This document shows, piece after piece, positions 7,836 through 14,967 of a stretch of DNA of 19,068 bases. The notes under the pieces were generated by a model. That model was not told the DNA's origin. It saw nothing but the letters and a program-made list of their open reading frames with translations, and searched no databases. The DNA lies in NCBI GenBank assembly GCA_015489055.1, contig WFMO01000253.1, positions 1-19,068 on the forward strand, in the 5' to 3' direction. This DNA comes from Helicobacteraceae bacterium. Its GTDB lineage: Bacteria; Campylobacterota; Campylobacteria; Campylobacterales; Sulfurimonadaceae. The position numbers and the translations under genes are program-made. Numbering within the stretch: the first letter of the stretch is position 1; each line of letters begins with the position of its first letter.

Positions 7836-8452
7836 TTTTCTGTCTTTGGTGCTGTATTGTTATTTGACTTTAATATATAAAAAATCGTGTCAAGATACTT
7901 GTTTATTTCAGCTTTTAAATTTTGCATATCATTTCTCATTAACTTTGATATAAACATACCTTCAGGAGTTAAAAAAATACCATGCGATAATGTCACAGCT
8001 TCCGGTTTTAATTCACCTTGATTAACGGCATCTGCTACGACCTCTTTAAAAAGACCATAGTAAGTGTTAAATGTTTTAGTTTTAAAATCGGCAAACTCAT
8101 CTTGCTGTTTGATAACCAAAATAGATACAAATTCTTTATACAGCTCTCTGATTTCAATATATTCATCATCATAAAAAAAAGTTGAAAAAAGTTTTAGTTT
8201 ATCTAAAGTTGAATCCAAATTCTTAAGATTTTTTACCAATCTTATCTTATGTTCTGTAAATAATAAATTTATAATTTCAATAACTATCTCTTCTTTGTTT
8301 TTAAAGTAGCTATAAAGCGTGCCTTTACCAATATTGGCTTGTTGTGTAATTTGTGAAACCGTTAAATTGCGGATGCCGTTTTGAAAGATAAGCTGCTTGC
8401 ATGCTAGCGCTATATCTTTTCGTTTTTGTTCTTTATCTACTATTATTGCCAT
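7832..8452 (-). CDS. TetR-family repressor of the efflux operon
   Basis: This is a 206-residue regulator. The N-terminal DNA-binding domain contains the typical TetR helix-turn-helix TVSQITQQANIGKGTLYSYF at residues 31-50, followed by KNKEEIV. The C-terminal part (about 70-200) is helical, of variable sequence, and should bind the inducer. It is the first gene of the operon and overlaps the adaptor gene by four bases, so it is made together with the pump it is expected to repress. A palindrome 25 bases upstream of its start matches the GAC-rich operator style of this family, which suggests autorepression relieved by a pump substrate. The start ATG has GGAT about 6 bases upstream. Confidence 0.9.
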   Translation of the reverse strand: MAIIVDKEQKRKDIALACKQLIFQNGIRNLTVSQITQQANIGKGTLYSYFKNKEEIVIEIINLLFTEHKIRLVKNLKNLDSTLDKLKLFSTFFYDDEYIEIRELYKEFVSILVIKQQDEFADFKTKTFNTYYGLFKEVVADAVNQGELKPEAVTLSHGIFLTPEGMFISKLMRNDMQNLKAEINKYLDTIFYILKSNNNTAPKTEK

Positions 8453-8471
8453 AAAAAATCCATCTATACAG

Positions 8472-8497
8472 AATATAATGACCGACCGACAGTCATT
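8472..8497 (-). promoter_or_regulatory. Probable tetR-emrAB-tolC promoter with TetR operator
   Basis: Bases 8477-8497 form a 21-bp imperfect palindrome (8 of 10 base pairs match around a central base) with arms AATGAC and GTCATT and a core of repeated GACC. This is the style of operators bound by TetR/AcrR-type repressors. A minus-strand TATATT at 8477-8472 could be the -10 box, which would put the operator between -10 and -35, where bound repressor blocks polymerase. The palindrome is seen directly; the repressor match is inference from adjacency. Confidence 0.7.
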
Positions 8498-8501
8498 TGA
8501 A

Positions 8502-8513
8502 ATGATATATCAT
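8502..8513. promoter_or_regulatory. Perfect 12-bp palindrome beside the TetR operator
   Basis: ATGATATATCAT is self-complementary and lies 4 bases from the TetR-type operator, just before the stop of the upstream lyase gene. It could be a second binding site, but being AT-only apart from one G and one C it could easily arise by chance. Confidence 0.25.
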
Positions 8514-8519
8514 ACTAAC

Positions 8520-9449
8520 TTAAATATGCCTTAGGGTATTAAGTGCATCTTTATATATTGGCTCATCAATAAAACCATATCGCTCATCCACAAAACCGGT
8601 AATTGCTTTACTTCTATTTTGCTCAAACAACCTAATTATCTCTTTTGCTTTTTCTATGTGCAGAGCAGACGGTTTGAAAATATCATTTACCATATCTGCT
8701 TGCTTGGGAGAGATGCATGCCTTTGCGTCATATCCCATACTTTTTTCAAGCTCTATCCACTGTTTAAAAGTGTCAATATCTTTATACTTTTGAAAAACAG
8801 GGGCAACAGCTTTTACATGTAAAGCTCTGCAAGTTATTAAAAAATGGCTCAATATATACTCAATTGTCGGATTTTGCGGCGTGATTAAAGACTGAGAAAG
8901 CCCCATATCTGCAAATAAGTCTAAAATTCCCAGATAAAATGCGGATACTCTTTTATCTACGCCAAGTGATGCAAGGTTTAGCCATGCATCAGATGTCTCA
9001 ATAGATAAATGCAGTTCAATATCTTTATGCAATATATCAAGCGCTTCTTTTACCTCATTTGTAGTTTTAATTTTTGGTACACGTATGGCATCAGGACAAA
9101 ACTGATTTAAATAAGCAATCTCCTCATATCCGCCCTCTTGCAATGCGTTTACTCTCACAATTAATTTTTTTTCAGTTTGTTTATATTTGCATAAAAATAT
9201 CGCCACTAACACCAAGGCAAACGGCTTATCCTCCATACAAACTCCATCTTCAAGATTTAAAATGACAGCATCCGCGTTTAGTTGCGGTATTTTTATCAAA
9301 TGCTTTAAGTTGTGTGCTGACAGCATTAAAGCTGATCTGTAATGCTGTGTTTTATTTATGCTGCGCTTACATGTAATAGCTATCTTTTTTAGAGATTCTA
9401 AATCTCTGTCGCTTAGTAATTGCTCTATTAAATGAAGATTATTTTGCAT
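8520..9449 (-). CDS. CitE/HpcH-like C-C bond lyase (CoA ester lyase family)
   Basis: This TIM-barrel-type protein of the HpcH/HpaI aldolase and citrate-lyase-beta family is about 309 residues from the chosen start. Relatives cleave malyl-, citramalyl- or citryl-type thioesters with Mg2+. Family landmarks are RSALMLSAHN, VILNLEDGV (most relatives have DLED), VRVNALQEGG, LSIETSDAW with the metal-binding Glu near residue 151, LGILDLFADMG with the metal-binding Asp near 177, and KACISPKQ. The frame could open earlier at 9527, but that would lie deep inside the cytochrome gene. The ATG at 9449-9447, overlapping the cytochrome stop by 11 bases, is more plausible, though it has no strong ribosome-binding site and is probably coupled. 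No citrate-lyase alpha or gamma subunit genes are nearby, so it is not a citrate lyase subunit in an operon. The substrate is unknown. Confidence 0.75.
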   Translation of the reverse strand: MQNNLHLIEQLLSDRDLESLKKIAITCKRSINKTQHYRSALMLSAHNLKHLIKIPQLNADAVILNLEDGVCMEDKPFALVLVAIFLCKYKQTEKKLIVRVNALQEGGYEEIAYLNQFCPDAIRVPKIKTTNEVKEALDILHKDIELHLSIETSDAWLNLASLGVDKRVSAFYLGILDLFADMGLSQSLITPQNPTIEYILSHFLITCRALHVKAVAPVFQKYKDIDTFKQWIELEKSMGYDAKACISPKQADMVNDIFKPSALHIEKAKEIIRLFEQNRSKAITGFVDERYGFIDEPIYKDALNTLRHI

Positions 9450-9780
9450 GATCAGGTGATTTTTGATGAAGATATTGATATAAAGTCTGTATCTCTGAGT
9501 CAGTGAGATAATATCTTGGCATCGCAAAAATTTGACTGTTTAAGGCATTGTAAAAATTCTTAAAGTTTAGATTTGTGATATTGCCGCCTTTTAATCTTTT
9601 GAGTTTTCCTTTAGTATAATATGTTGCAATAACCATGCCCTTTCCGTTTTCGCCATGACATTTTTCGCACCCTATTCCGCGCGGATGATTGTAAAGCAGC
9701 GCTCCATATTCTTTTTGTGTAATGAAATAAGTATCAGAAAACAGTGACATACTAAACATAAATATCAAAATTACTCTCAT
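9439..9780 (-). CDS. Small monoheme class I cytochrome c, periplasmic
   Basis: This 113-residue protein has an N-terminal signal-like segment (MRVILIFMFSMSLFSDTYF) and one heme c attachment site, C38-E-K-C41-H42, within GIGCEKCHGENGKGM. A probable axial methionine is M87 in FAMPRYYLTDSEIQTLYQYL, the usual position before the last helix. It should carry electrons in the periplasm; its donor and acceptor cannot be told. It is divergent from folD across a 62-base spacer and overlaps the downstream lyase gene by 11 bases, so the two are co-transcribed. AAAAGG lies about 11 bases before its ATG, rather far for a ribosome-binding site. The family call is firm from the CxxCH and methionine pattern. 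Confidence 0.88.
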   Translation of the reverse strand: MRVILIFMFSMSLFSDTYFITQKEYGALLYNHPRGIGCEKCHGENGKGMVIATYYTKGKLKRLKGGNITNLNFKNFYNALNSQIFAMPRYYLTDSEIQTLYQYLHQKSPDHAK

Positions 9781-9794
9781 TCAAAGCGACCTTT

Positions 9795-9824
9795 TAGCGA
9801 ATTAACGCTATATTATCGAAAAAA
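9795..9824. promoter_or_regulatory. Divergent cytochrome c / folD promoter region
   Basis: An inverted repeat TAGCG-N6-CGCTA spans 9795-9810, and a plus-strand -10 candidate TATATT lies at 9809-9814 upstream of folD. On the minus strand the same AT core reads GATAATATAG and could serve the cytochrome gene. The 18 bases 9807-9824 match the TonB-side promoter at 682-699 in 15 positions, including a shared CGAAAAAA just after the -10 box. Promoter function is inferred. Confidence 0.5.
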
Positions 9825-9842
9825 TAATTTATGGTGAGTTAA

Positions 9843-10700
9843 ATGAAGATACTTGATGGTAAAAAATTAGCCTTAAAAATAGAAAATAGTATTGCGCAAG
9901 AGACCGCACTCTTTAAAAAACAAACAGGTAAAGTACCAGGCTTGGCTGTTATGTTAGTAGGAAATGATCCGGCAAGTCACACATATGTTAATATGAAAAA
10001 GAAAGCATGCGATAGAGTCGGATTTTATTCTATAACGCATGAGATGCCCTCTGATATTTCACAAGAGGCTATAGAAGAGACCATTATTATGATGAATCAA
10101 AATCCAAATATTGATGGAATTTTAATTCAGCTTCCACTGCCTGAGCATATTGATACCACTAAATTGCTTGAGCTTGTGGCTCCCGGTAAAGATGTTGACG
10201 GTTTCCATCCATATAATGTTGGACGTCTAACTGTGGGGCTTGATGGTTTTGTGCCTTGTACTCCTTTGGGTGTTATGCATCTTTTACAAGAGTATAACAT
10301 AGACGTAAAAGGGAAGAACTGTGTTGTTGTAGGAGCTTCAAATATCGTAGGAAAGCCAATGGCGCTTTTATTGTTAAATGCCAATGCTACAGTTGAAATA
10401 TGCCATATTTTTACAGATGATTTGAAAAAACATACACTAAACGCAGATATTATATTTGTAGGCGTAGGAGTTGAGGGTTTGATTAAAGCAGATATGGTCA
10501 AAAAAGATGTGATTATCGTAGATATCGGAGTAAACAAAAATGCTAACGGGAAACTAGTTGGTGATGTGAATTTTAACGAGGTCAGCCAAAAAGCCTCTTT
10601 TATTACACCAGTGCCCGGTGGCGTAGGTCCCATGACTATTGCGATGCTTCTTAGCAACTCTTTAAAAGCGGCACAAATGCACAATAAGGCATCTAAGTGA
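9843..10700 (+). CDS. folD: Bifunctional methylenetetrahydrofolate dehydrogenase/cyclohydrolase
   Basis: FolD interconverts 5,10-methylene-, methenyl- and 10-formyl-tetrahydrofolate in the cytosol and feeds purine and formyl-Met synthesis. The 285-residue length is normal. Key blocks are VGNDPASHTYVNMKKKACDRVG with the catalytic Tyr48 and Lys52, PLPEHI followed by GKDVDGFHPYNVGRL, the nucleotide-binding loop VGASNIVGKPMALLL, and the closing PGGVGPMTIAMLL. ATG 9843 follows a GGTGAG site. It is the first gene of the plus-strand run and its stop overlaps the lepB GTG by four bases (GTGA). Identification is certain at family level. Confidence 0.97.
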   Translation: MKILDGKKLALKIENSIAQETALFKKQTGKVPGLAVMLVGNDPASHTYVNMKKKACDRVGFYSITHEMPSDISQEAIEETIIMMNQNPNIDGILIQLPLPEHIDTTKLLELVAPGKDVDGFHPYNVGRLTVGLDGFVPCTPLGVMHLLQEYNIDVKGKNCVVVGASNIVGKPMALLLLNANATVEICHIFTDDLKKHTLNADIIFVGVGVEGLIKADMVKKDVIIVDIGVNKNANGKLVGDVNFNEVSQKASFITPVPGGVGPMTIAMLLSNSLKAAQMHNKASK

Positions 10701-11713
10701 AAAATTTCTTTTTAAAACTATATAAATTTTCAAATTCATGGACAGGAACAATTATTATTGTTTTGTTTATTATATTTTTTATTGCCCAGGCTTTTGTCAT
10801 ACCAAGCGGTTCTATGAAAAATTCTCTTCTTATAGGCGATCATCTGTTTGCCAAAAAATTTGTTTTTGGCATTCCTACTCCATTTCTTCCGTTTGTAGAG
10901 TGGTCATTAACTCCTTGGAGTAAAAATCTTCATTTAATTGACGGTGGCAAACCGTACCGTGGAGAGATAGTAATTTTTAGATATCCTAAAAATATAAAAC
11001 TACATTACGTAAAACGTTGCGTAGCCATACCTGGCGATCAGCTTTTTTTACATAATAAAAATCTGTATCTTCATCCGTATGAAGGCAAAGCATATATTTT
11101 AAAACACTATAAAGGCGATACTATTATCAAAAAAGATGGAATACTGTGGGTTAAAAATCCATACATGAAACTTTATCCAGGCATTCATCACGACCCTGCT
11201 ATGACACACGACACTCCTGTGTTACTTAGCAGTAACGGAGGCATGGAAATTATAAATACACCTATGAAATATAATTATATACTTCAAAATATAAATAGAC
11301 TGCCATCAAACATCAAACTGTTAAAACATAACCCTGTATTTGATACGCCTATTATCAAAGTTCCTAAGAATGATTATTATATGATGGGAGATAACAGAGA
11401 TCACTCTGATGATAGTAGATTTTGGGGCTTTGTGCCTTATCAAAATCTTGTCGGTACACCTTGGTTTGTCTATTTTAGCATTCAAGACAGAAGCTATGAA
11501 GATATGCTTCACGGCAGTTCTACCCAAGATCCAAACTTAGCAGGACTAAAAGATGTATGTAAAAACATTAGTATCACTTCAACAAAATGCAAAGATATAT
11601 GGAATAAAAAAATGATGTATCAGATAAGATGGAATAGAATGTTTAAAACACCCGCTACACTTGAACAAAATCCATACGTAGCCAAAGCTGCCGCATCTGC
11701 AGCATTAAAATAA
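10697..11713 (+). CDS. lepB: Signal peptidase I
   Basis: This membrane-bound serine protease cleaves signal peptides from exported proteins. One N-terminal membrane helix (about residues 15-34) leads into IPSGSM, where Ser39 is the nucleophile. The general base is Lys106 in YVKRCVAIPGD, and GDNRDHSDDSRFWGFVP (from residue 231) is the conserved C-terminal box. At 338 residues it is longer than many relatives. The extra length seems to lie in the middle domain and in a stretch of about 47 residues (262-308, with Cys288 and Cys298) between FVYFS and the IRWNRMFKTPATLE tail. It uses a GTG start overlapping the folD stop, so translation is coupled. Confidence 0.95.
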   Translation: MKNFFLKLYKFSNSWTGTIIIVLFIIFFIAQAFVIPSGSMKNSLLIGDHLFAKKFVFGIPTPFLPFVEWSLTPWSKNLHLIDGGKPYRGEIVIFRYPKNIKLHYVKRCVAIPGDQLFLHNKNLYLHPYEGKAYILKHYKGDTIIKKDGILWVKNPYMKLYPGIHHDPAMTHDTPVLLSSNGGMEIINTPMKYNYILQNINRLPSNIKLLKHNPVFDTPIIKVPKNDYYMMGDNRDHSDDSRFWGFVPYQNLVGTPWFVYFSIQDRSYEDMLHGSSTQDPNLAGLKDVCKNISITSTKCKDIWNKKMMYQIRWNRMFKTPATLEQNPYVAKAAASAALK

Positions 11714-11723
11714 AGAGATATAA

Positions 11724-12398
11724 ATGAGCGAACTAAAACTTTTGCAGATTGTAGCTTCAATAGTGGCGCTTTTAATAGCTATTATAGGTCATGAAATAAT
11801 GCATGGATATATCGCCTACAAATATGGAGATATGACTGCTAAAAATGCAGGCAGATTGTCTATTAATCCACTGATACATATTGACCTTTTTGGCTCTATT
11901 ATCGTGCCTGCTGCTATGTATTTTATCCCGCTTATCCTTGGTTTTGGAGGTGGCTTTATCTTTGGGTGGGCAAAGCCTGTTCCAATTAATATGCGAAGTG
12001 TAGTAGATAAAGGTGGCTATAATGCAGCTATGCAGGTCAGTTTAGCCGGTATAGTTTATAACTTTACTCTAGCTGCTTTTAGCGCTATGATTCTTATGAT
12101 ACTTACGCCTCCTGTTGGTTCAGATTCTATTGTTTATCTTTTTTTATACATCATGACAATGCAATTAGTTGTAATTAACGTAGTTTTAGGTATCTTTAAT
12201 CTGCTTCCAATTCCCCAATTTGACGGTGCTCATTTTCTCATGTATCTGGCACTAAAATTCAATAATACTAAAGTAGCGGAATTCTTTTATAAAAATGAGC
12301 GTTATGGTATGATTATAGTAATTATTATTTTGATTACACCACTAAAAGATTATCTATTGATTTGGCCAGTCAATACGGTGTTAAATTTATTATTATAG
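11724..12398 (+). CDS. Site-2-type intramembrane metalloprotease (M50 family)
   Basis: This 224-residue polytopic membrane protein has the zinc motif HEIMH at residues 23-27 in its first helix and a second motif NLLPIPQFDG near 159-168, whose Asp167 should be the third zinc ligand. That pair defines site-2 protease family M50, which cuts substrates within the membrane. It is the short form without a PDZ domain, common in bacteria and often of unknown substrate. It follows lepB by 10 bases, with AAAGAG before the ATG, so two membrane proteases are made together. The substrate is unknown. Confidence 0.9.
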   Translation: MSELKLLQIVASIVALLIAIIGHEIMHGYIAYKYGDMTAKNAGRLSINPLIHIDLFGSIIVPAAMYFIPLILGFGGGFIFGWAKPVPINMRSVVDKGGYNAAMQVSLAGIVYNFTLAAFSAMILMILTPPVGSDSIVYLFLYIMTMQLVVINVVLGIFNLLPIPQFDGAHFLMYLALKFNNTKVAEFFYKNERYGMIIVIIILITPLKDYLLIWPVNTVLNLLL

Positions 12399-12407
12399 GA
12401 GTAATGT

Positions 12408-12848
12408 ATGAAATTTTATATAGCTACAGATCATGCCGGGGTTGATTTAAAAGACTATACTGTTAAATTATTGCAGCAAAAAGGACATGAGATAGTTGAT
12501 TTGGGTCCTTACAATAAAGACAGAGTAGATTACCCGGATTTTGCTATAAAAGTTGCCAAAAGCGTGTTAGGTGACAAAGAAAGTCAAGGGATTTTGATAT
12601 GTGGCTCAGGTATAGGTATGAGCATAACGGCAAATAGATTTAGAGGTATTCGCGCGGCACTGTGCCATGATGCTTACACCGCCAAAGTTGCTCGTGAACA
12701 TAATGATGCAAATATACTATGTTTTGGGGAACGCATTGTCGGTGAAGGGGTTGCTGAGTCAATTTTAGATTCATGGCTGGCTTCAAGTTTTCAAGGTGGC
12801 AGGCATATGGGTCGTGTTGAGAAAATTGAAGCGATAAAAGCAGACTAA
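12408..12848 (+). CDS. rpiB: Ribose-5-phosphate isomerase B
   Basis: RpiB interconverts ribose-5-phosphate and ribulose-5-phosphate in the cytosolic pentose phosphate pathway. The 146 residues carry the family signature ATDHAG near residue 6, the catalytic Cys65 in ILICGSGIGMSI, and ALCHDAYTAKVAREHNDANILCFGERIVG with the active-site histidine near 98. A strong AGGAG lies just before the ATG, 9 bases after the protease stop. Length and motifs fit RpiB rather than LacA/LacB sugar isomerases, though these share the fold. Confidence 0.95.
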   Translation: MKFYIATDHAGVDLKDYTVKLLQQKGHEIVDLGPYNKDRVDYPDFAIKVAKSVLGDKESQGILICGSGIGMSITANRFRGIRAALCHDAYTAKVAREHNDANILCFGERIVGEGVAESILDSWLASSFQGGRHMGRVEKIEAIKAD

Positions 12849-13181
12849 ATGTTTTTTCAGTGGTCGCTTTTAACCATAGTATCTTTGATTGCGATATATC
12901 TGTTTGTAAAAATGTTTTATTTTAAAAGCATAACGATAAAAGAGCAAAAAAGCAATGAGATGATGAAGCTTACACTGCAAGAGGCTGAGGTATTAATCAG
13001 AAAATACCAAATACAGTTGCAACGCGCTCTTGGCAATGTGGATATTTTAAATAATGAAATGAATAAACTGCGAAATGAGATGAAAGCATTAAAACAGCGT
13101 AATTCAAAATATAGATTAGAAACAGACAGATTGAAAGTCAAAATTAGAGAGCTTGAAAACAGACTTGATGCTTTACTTTAA
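12849..13181 (+). CDS. Membrane-anchored coiled-coil protein of unknown function
   Basis: I do not recognise a named family. The 110-residue product has one N-terminal membrane helix (about residues 5-26) and then a long charged helix (about 35-108) with leucines and isoleucines at heptad-like spacing, the composition of a coiled coil. It should be anchored in the inner membrane; which side the helix lies on is not clear. The ATG directly follows the rpiB TAA with no spacer and no obvious ribosome-binding site, so translation probably depends on reinitiation after rpiB. The short coiled-coil layout recalls scaffold or cell-division helper proteins, but nothing specific supports that. Confidence 0.75.
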   Translation: MFFQWSLLTIVSLIAIYLFVKMFYFKSITIKEQKSNEMMKLTLQEAEVLIRKYQIQLQRALGNVDILNNEMNKLRNEMKALKQRNSKYRLETDRLKVKIRELENRLDALL

Positions 13182-13190
13182 GGATAAATG

Positions 13191-13733
13191 ATGAGCAATA
13201 AAGATTTAAAAATTATAAAAGATGCTATACGTGATATTCCTGATTTTCCAAAACCCGGAATTGTTTTTAAAGATATCACGACCTTGCTAAATAATAAAGA
13301 GGCGTTTAATCTTTTGATGAAACATCTTAAAAATAGATACAAAACATACAACCTTGATTTTATTGCAGGAATAGATGCAAGAGGGTTTATTTTCGGAGCT
13401 GCACTAGCACAGATGCTAGGTATTGGTTTTGTTCCGATACGCAAAAAAGGCAAGCTCCCCTACACTACAATCTCTGAAAAATATTCGCTTGAATATGGTT
13501 TTGATGAGGTGGAGATACATATAGATGCTTTTAGAGGTGTAAAAGGCGCTAGAGTTTTATTGATTGATGATTTAATCGCTACGGGAGGCACGGCGAATGC
13601 GGCTGTCTCACTCATCAATAAATCTGATGCAACTTGCGTTGAGGCATGTTTTGTGTTGGGATTGGATTTTTTAAACGGCAAGGATACAATCCAACAAAAA
13701 ACTTCTGTCTATACAGTTATTGAGGTTGATTGA
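13191..13733 (+). CDS. apt: Adenine phosphoribosyltransferase
   Basis: Apt makes AMP from adenine and PRPP in purine salvage. The protein (180 residues from this start) opens with the type I sequence [21 protein letters not shown], has [14 protein letters not shown] and RKKGKLPY, and carries the PRPP-binding loop [17 protein letters not shown]. Two ATGs are adjacent (13188 and 13191). AAGGA at 13180-13184 is spaced six bases from the second and only three from the first, so 13191 is preferred. The final A of its TGA is the first base of the trpB ATG. Confidence 0.96.
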   Translation: MSNKDLKIIKDAIRDIPDFPKPGIVFKDITTLLNNKEAFNLLMKHLKNRYKTYNLDFIAGIDARGFIFGAALAQMLGIGFVPIRKKGKLPYTTISEKYSLEYGFDEVEIHIDAFRGVKGARVLLIDDLIATGGTANAAVSLINKSDATCVEACFVLGLDFLNGKDTIQQKTSVYTVIEVD

Positions 13734-14935
13734 TGTATTATATACCATCTCCTACAAGATATGATCCTGACAAAAGCGGTCATTTTGGAAAATTTGGCGG
13801 AAGGTATGTACCTGAGACTTTAATGCCGGCACTGCTAGAACTATCTGAAAAATATAATCAGATACGGTTTGATAAAGAGTTTTGGAGAGAAGTTGATTAT
13901 TATCTAAAAGATTATGTCGGTCGCCCTTCACCTTTGTATTATGCTGCTAATATATCAAAAGAGCTTGATGCTAAAATATATCTAAAGCGTGAAGATTTAA
14001 ACCACACGGGAGCCCACAAAATAAACAATGTAATTGCTCAGGGACTTATGGCTAAAAAACTTGGTTATAAAAAAGTAATAGCTGAAACAGGTGCAGGACA
14101 GCATGGCGTGGCCACTGCTACAATTGCCGCACTGCTTGGACTTGAATGTGAGATATTTATGGGTGCAAAAGATGTTGCGCGTCAAGAACTAAACGTGTTT
14201 CGTATGAAACTCTTAGGAGCAAAGGTAAATTCTGTAACTAGCGGTTCAAAAACATTAAAAGACGCTATGAATGATGCTATTAGGCATTGGGTAACAAACA
14301 CAAGAGATACATTTTATATCATAGGAACGGTAGCAGGTCCTCATCCCTACCCTTTAATGGTGCGAGATTTTCAGGCTATTATAGGGTGGGAAGCAAGAGC
14401 ACAAATACTGCAAAAAGAAAATCGTTTACCGGATTTTGTTGTGGCATGTATTGGTGGTGGCAGTAATGCCATAGGAGCATTTACACACTTTTTAGATGAT
14501 GAAAATGTACGATGCATTGGGGTTGAAGCTGGAGGATTAGGGCTTGATACTACAAAACACGGTTGTTCGCTTGAAAAAGGACGACCGGGAGTGCTTCATG
14601 GTCAAATGAGCTATCTATTACAAGACGATGATGGACAGGTTTTAGAAGCACACTCCATATCAGCAGGTCTTGATTATCCGGGTATTGGACCAGAGCATGC
14701 ATTTCATAAAGAAAACAACTCTATCTCTTACGGTAATGCAACCGATAAGGAGGCATTGGATGCTTTTGTATGGTTATCTCAAAAAGAGGGAATAATCCCC
14801 GCTTTTGAGAGTGCACATGCAGTTGCATATCTTAAAAAGATAGAAGATATTAAAGATAAAATGGTTATTGTAAATTTATCCGGTCGAGGCGACAAAGATA
14901 TGATTCAAGCCAAAGATTTACTACATTTTGACTAA
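13733..14935 (+). CDS. trpB: Tryptophan synthase beta subunit
   Basis: TrpB condenses indole with serine using PLP. The 400 residues match the TrpB1 type: [17 protein letters not shown] near the start, the PLP lysine K96 in HTGAHKINN, the catalytic Glu118 in ETGAGQHG, and the phosphate-binding GGGSNAIG loop. The ATG at 13733 overlaps the apt stop by one base; the TTG three bases earlier is less likely. No trpA or other trp gene is next to it, so the alpha subunit must be encoded elsewhere. It sits in a mixed housekeeping run rather than a trp operon. Confidence 0.97.
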   Translation: MYYIPSPTRYDPDKSGHFGKFGGRYVPETLMPALLELSEKYNQIRFDKEFWREVDYYLKDYVGRPSPLYYAANISKELDAKIYLKREDLNHTGAHKINNVIAQGLMAKKLGYKKVIAETGAGQHGVATATIAALLGLECEIFMGAKDVARQELNVFRMKLLGAKVNSVTSGSKTLKDAMNDAIRHWVTNTRDTFYIIGTVAGPHPYPLMVRDFQAIIGWEARAQILQKENRLPDFVVACIGGGSNAIGAFTHFLDDENVRCIGVEAGGLGLDTTKHGCSLEKGRPGVLHGQMSYLLQDDDGQVLEAHSISAGLDYPGIGPEHAFHKENNSISYGNATDKEALDAFVWLSQKEGIIPAFESAHAVAYLKKIEDIKDKMVIVNLSGRGDKDMIQAKDLLHFD

Positions 14936-14967
14936 AAAATTTAATCAACTAAACAAGGATACCGATT

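Noticed and set aside
7372..7953. Plus-strand open frame of 193 codons opposite the adaptor and tetR genes
   Set aside because: Its hydrophobic product mirrors lysine- and asparagine-rich codons on the other strand. It spans two real genes and lacks a ribosome-binding site.
9450..9527. Longer N-terminus for the CitE-like lyase starting at 9527
   Set aside because: It would lie wholly within the cytochrome c gene, has no family similarity in its first 26 residues, and the ATG at 9449 gives a normal length.
10127..10684. Minus-strand open frame of 185 codons opposite folD
   Set aside because: It is antisense to a fully conserved folD, and its Ser/Thr/Pro-rich composition is typical of a shadow frame.
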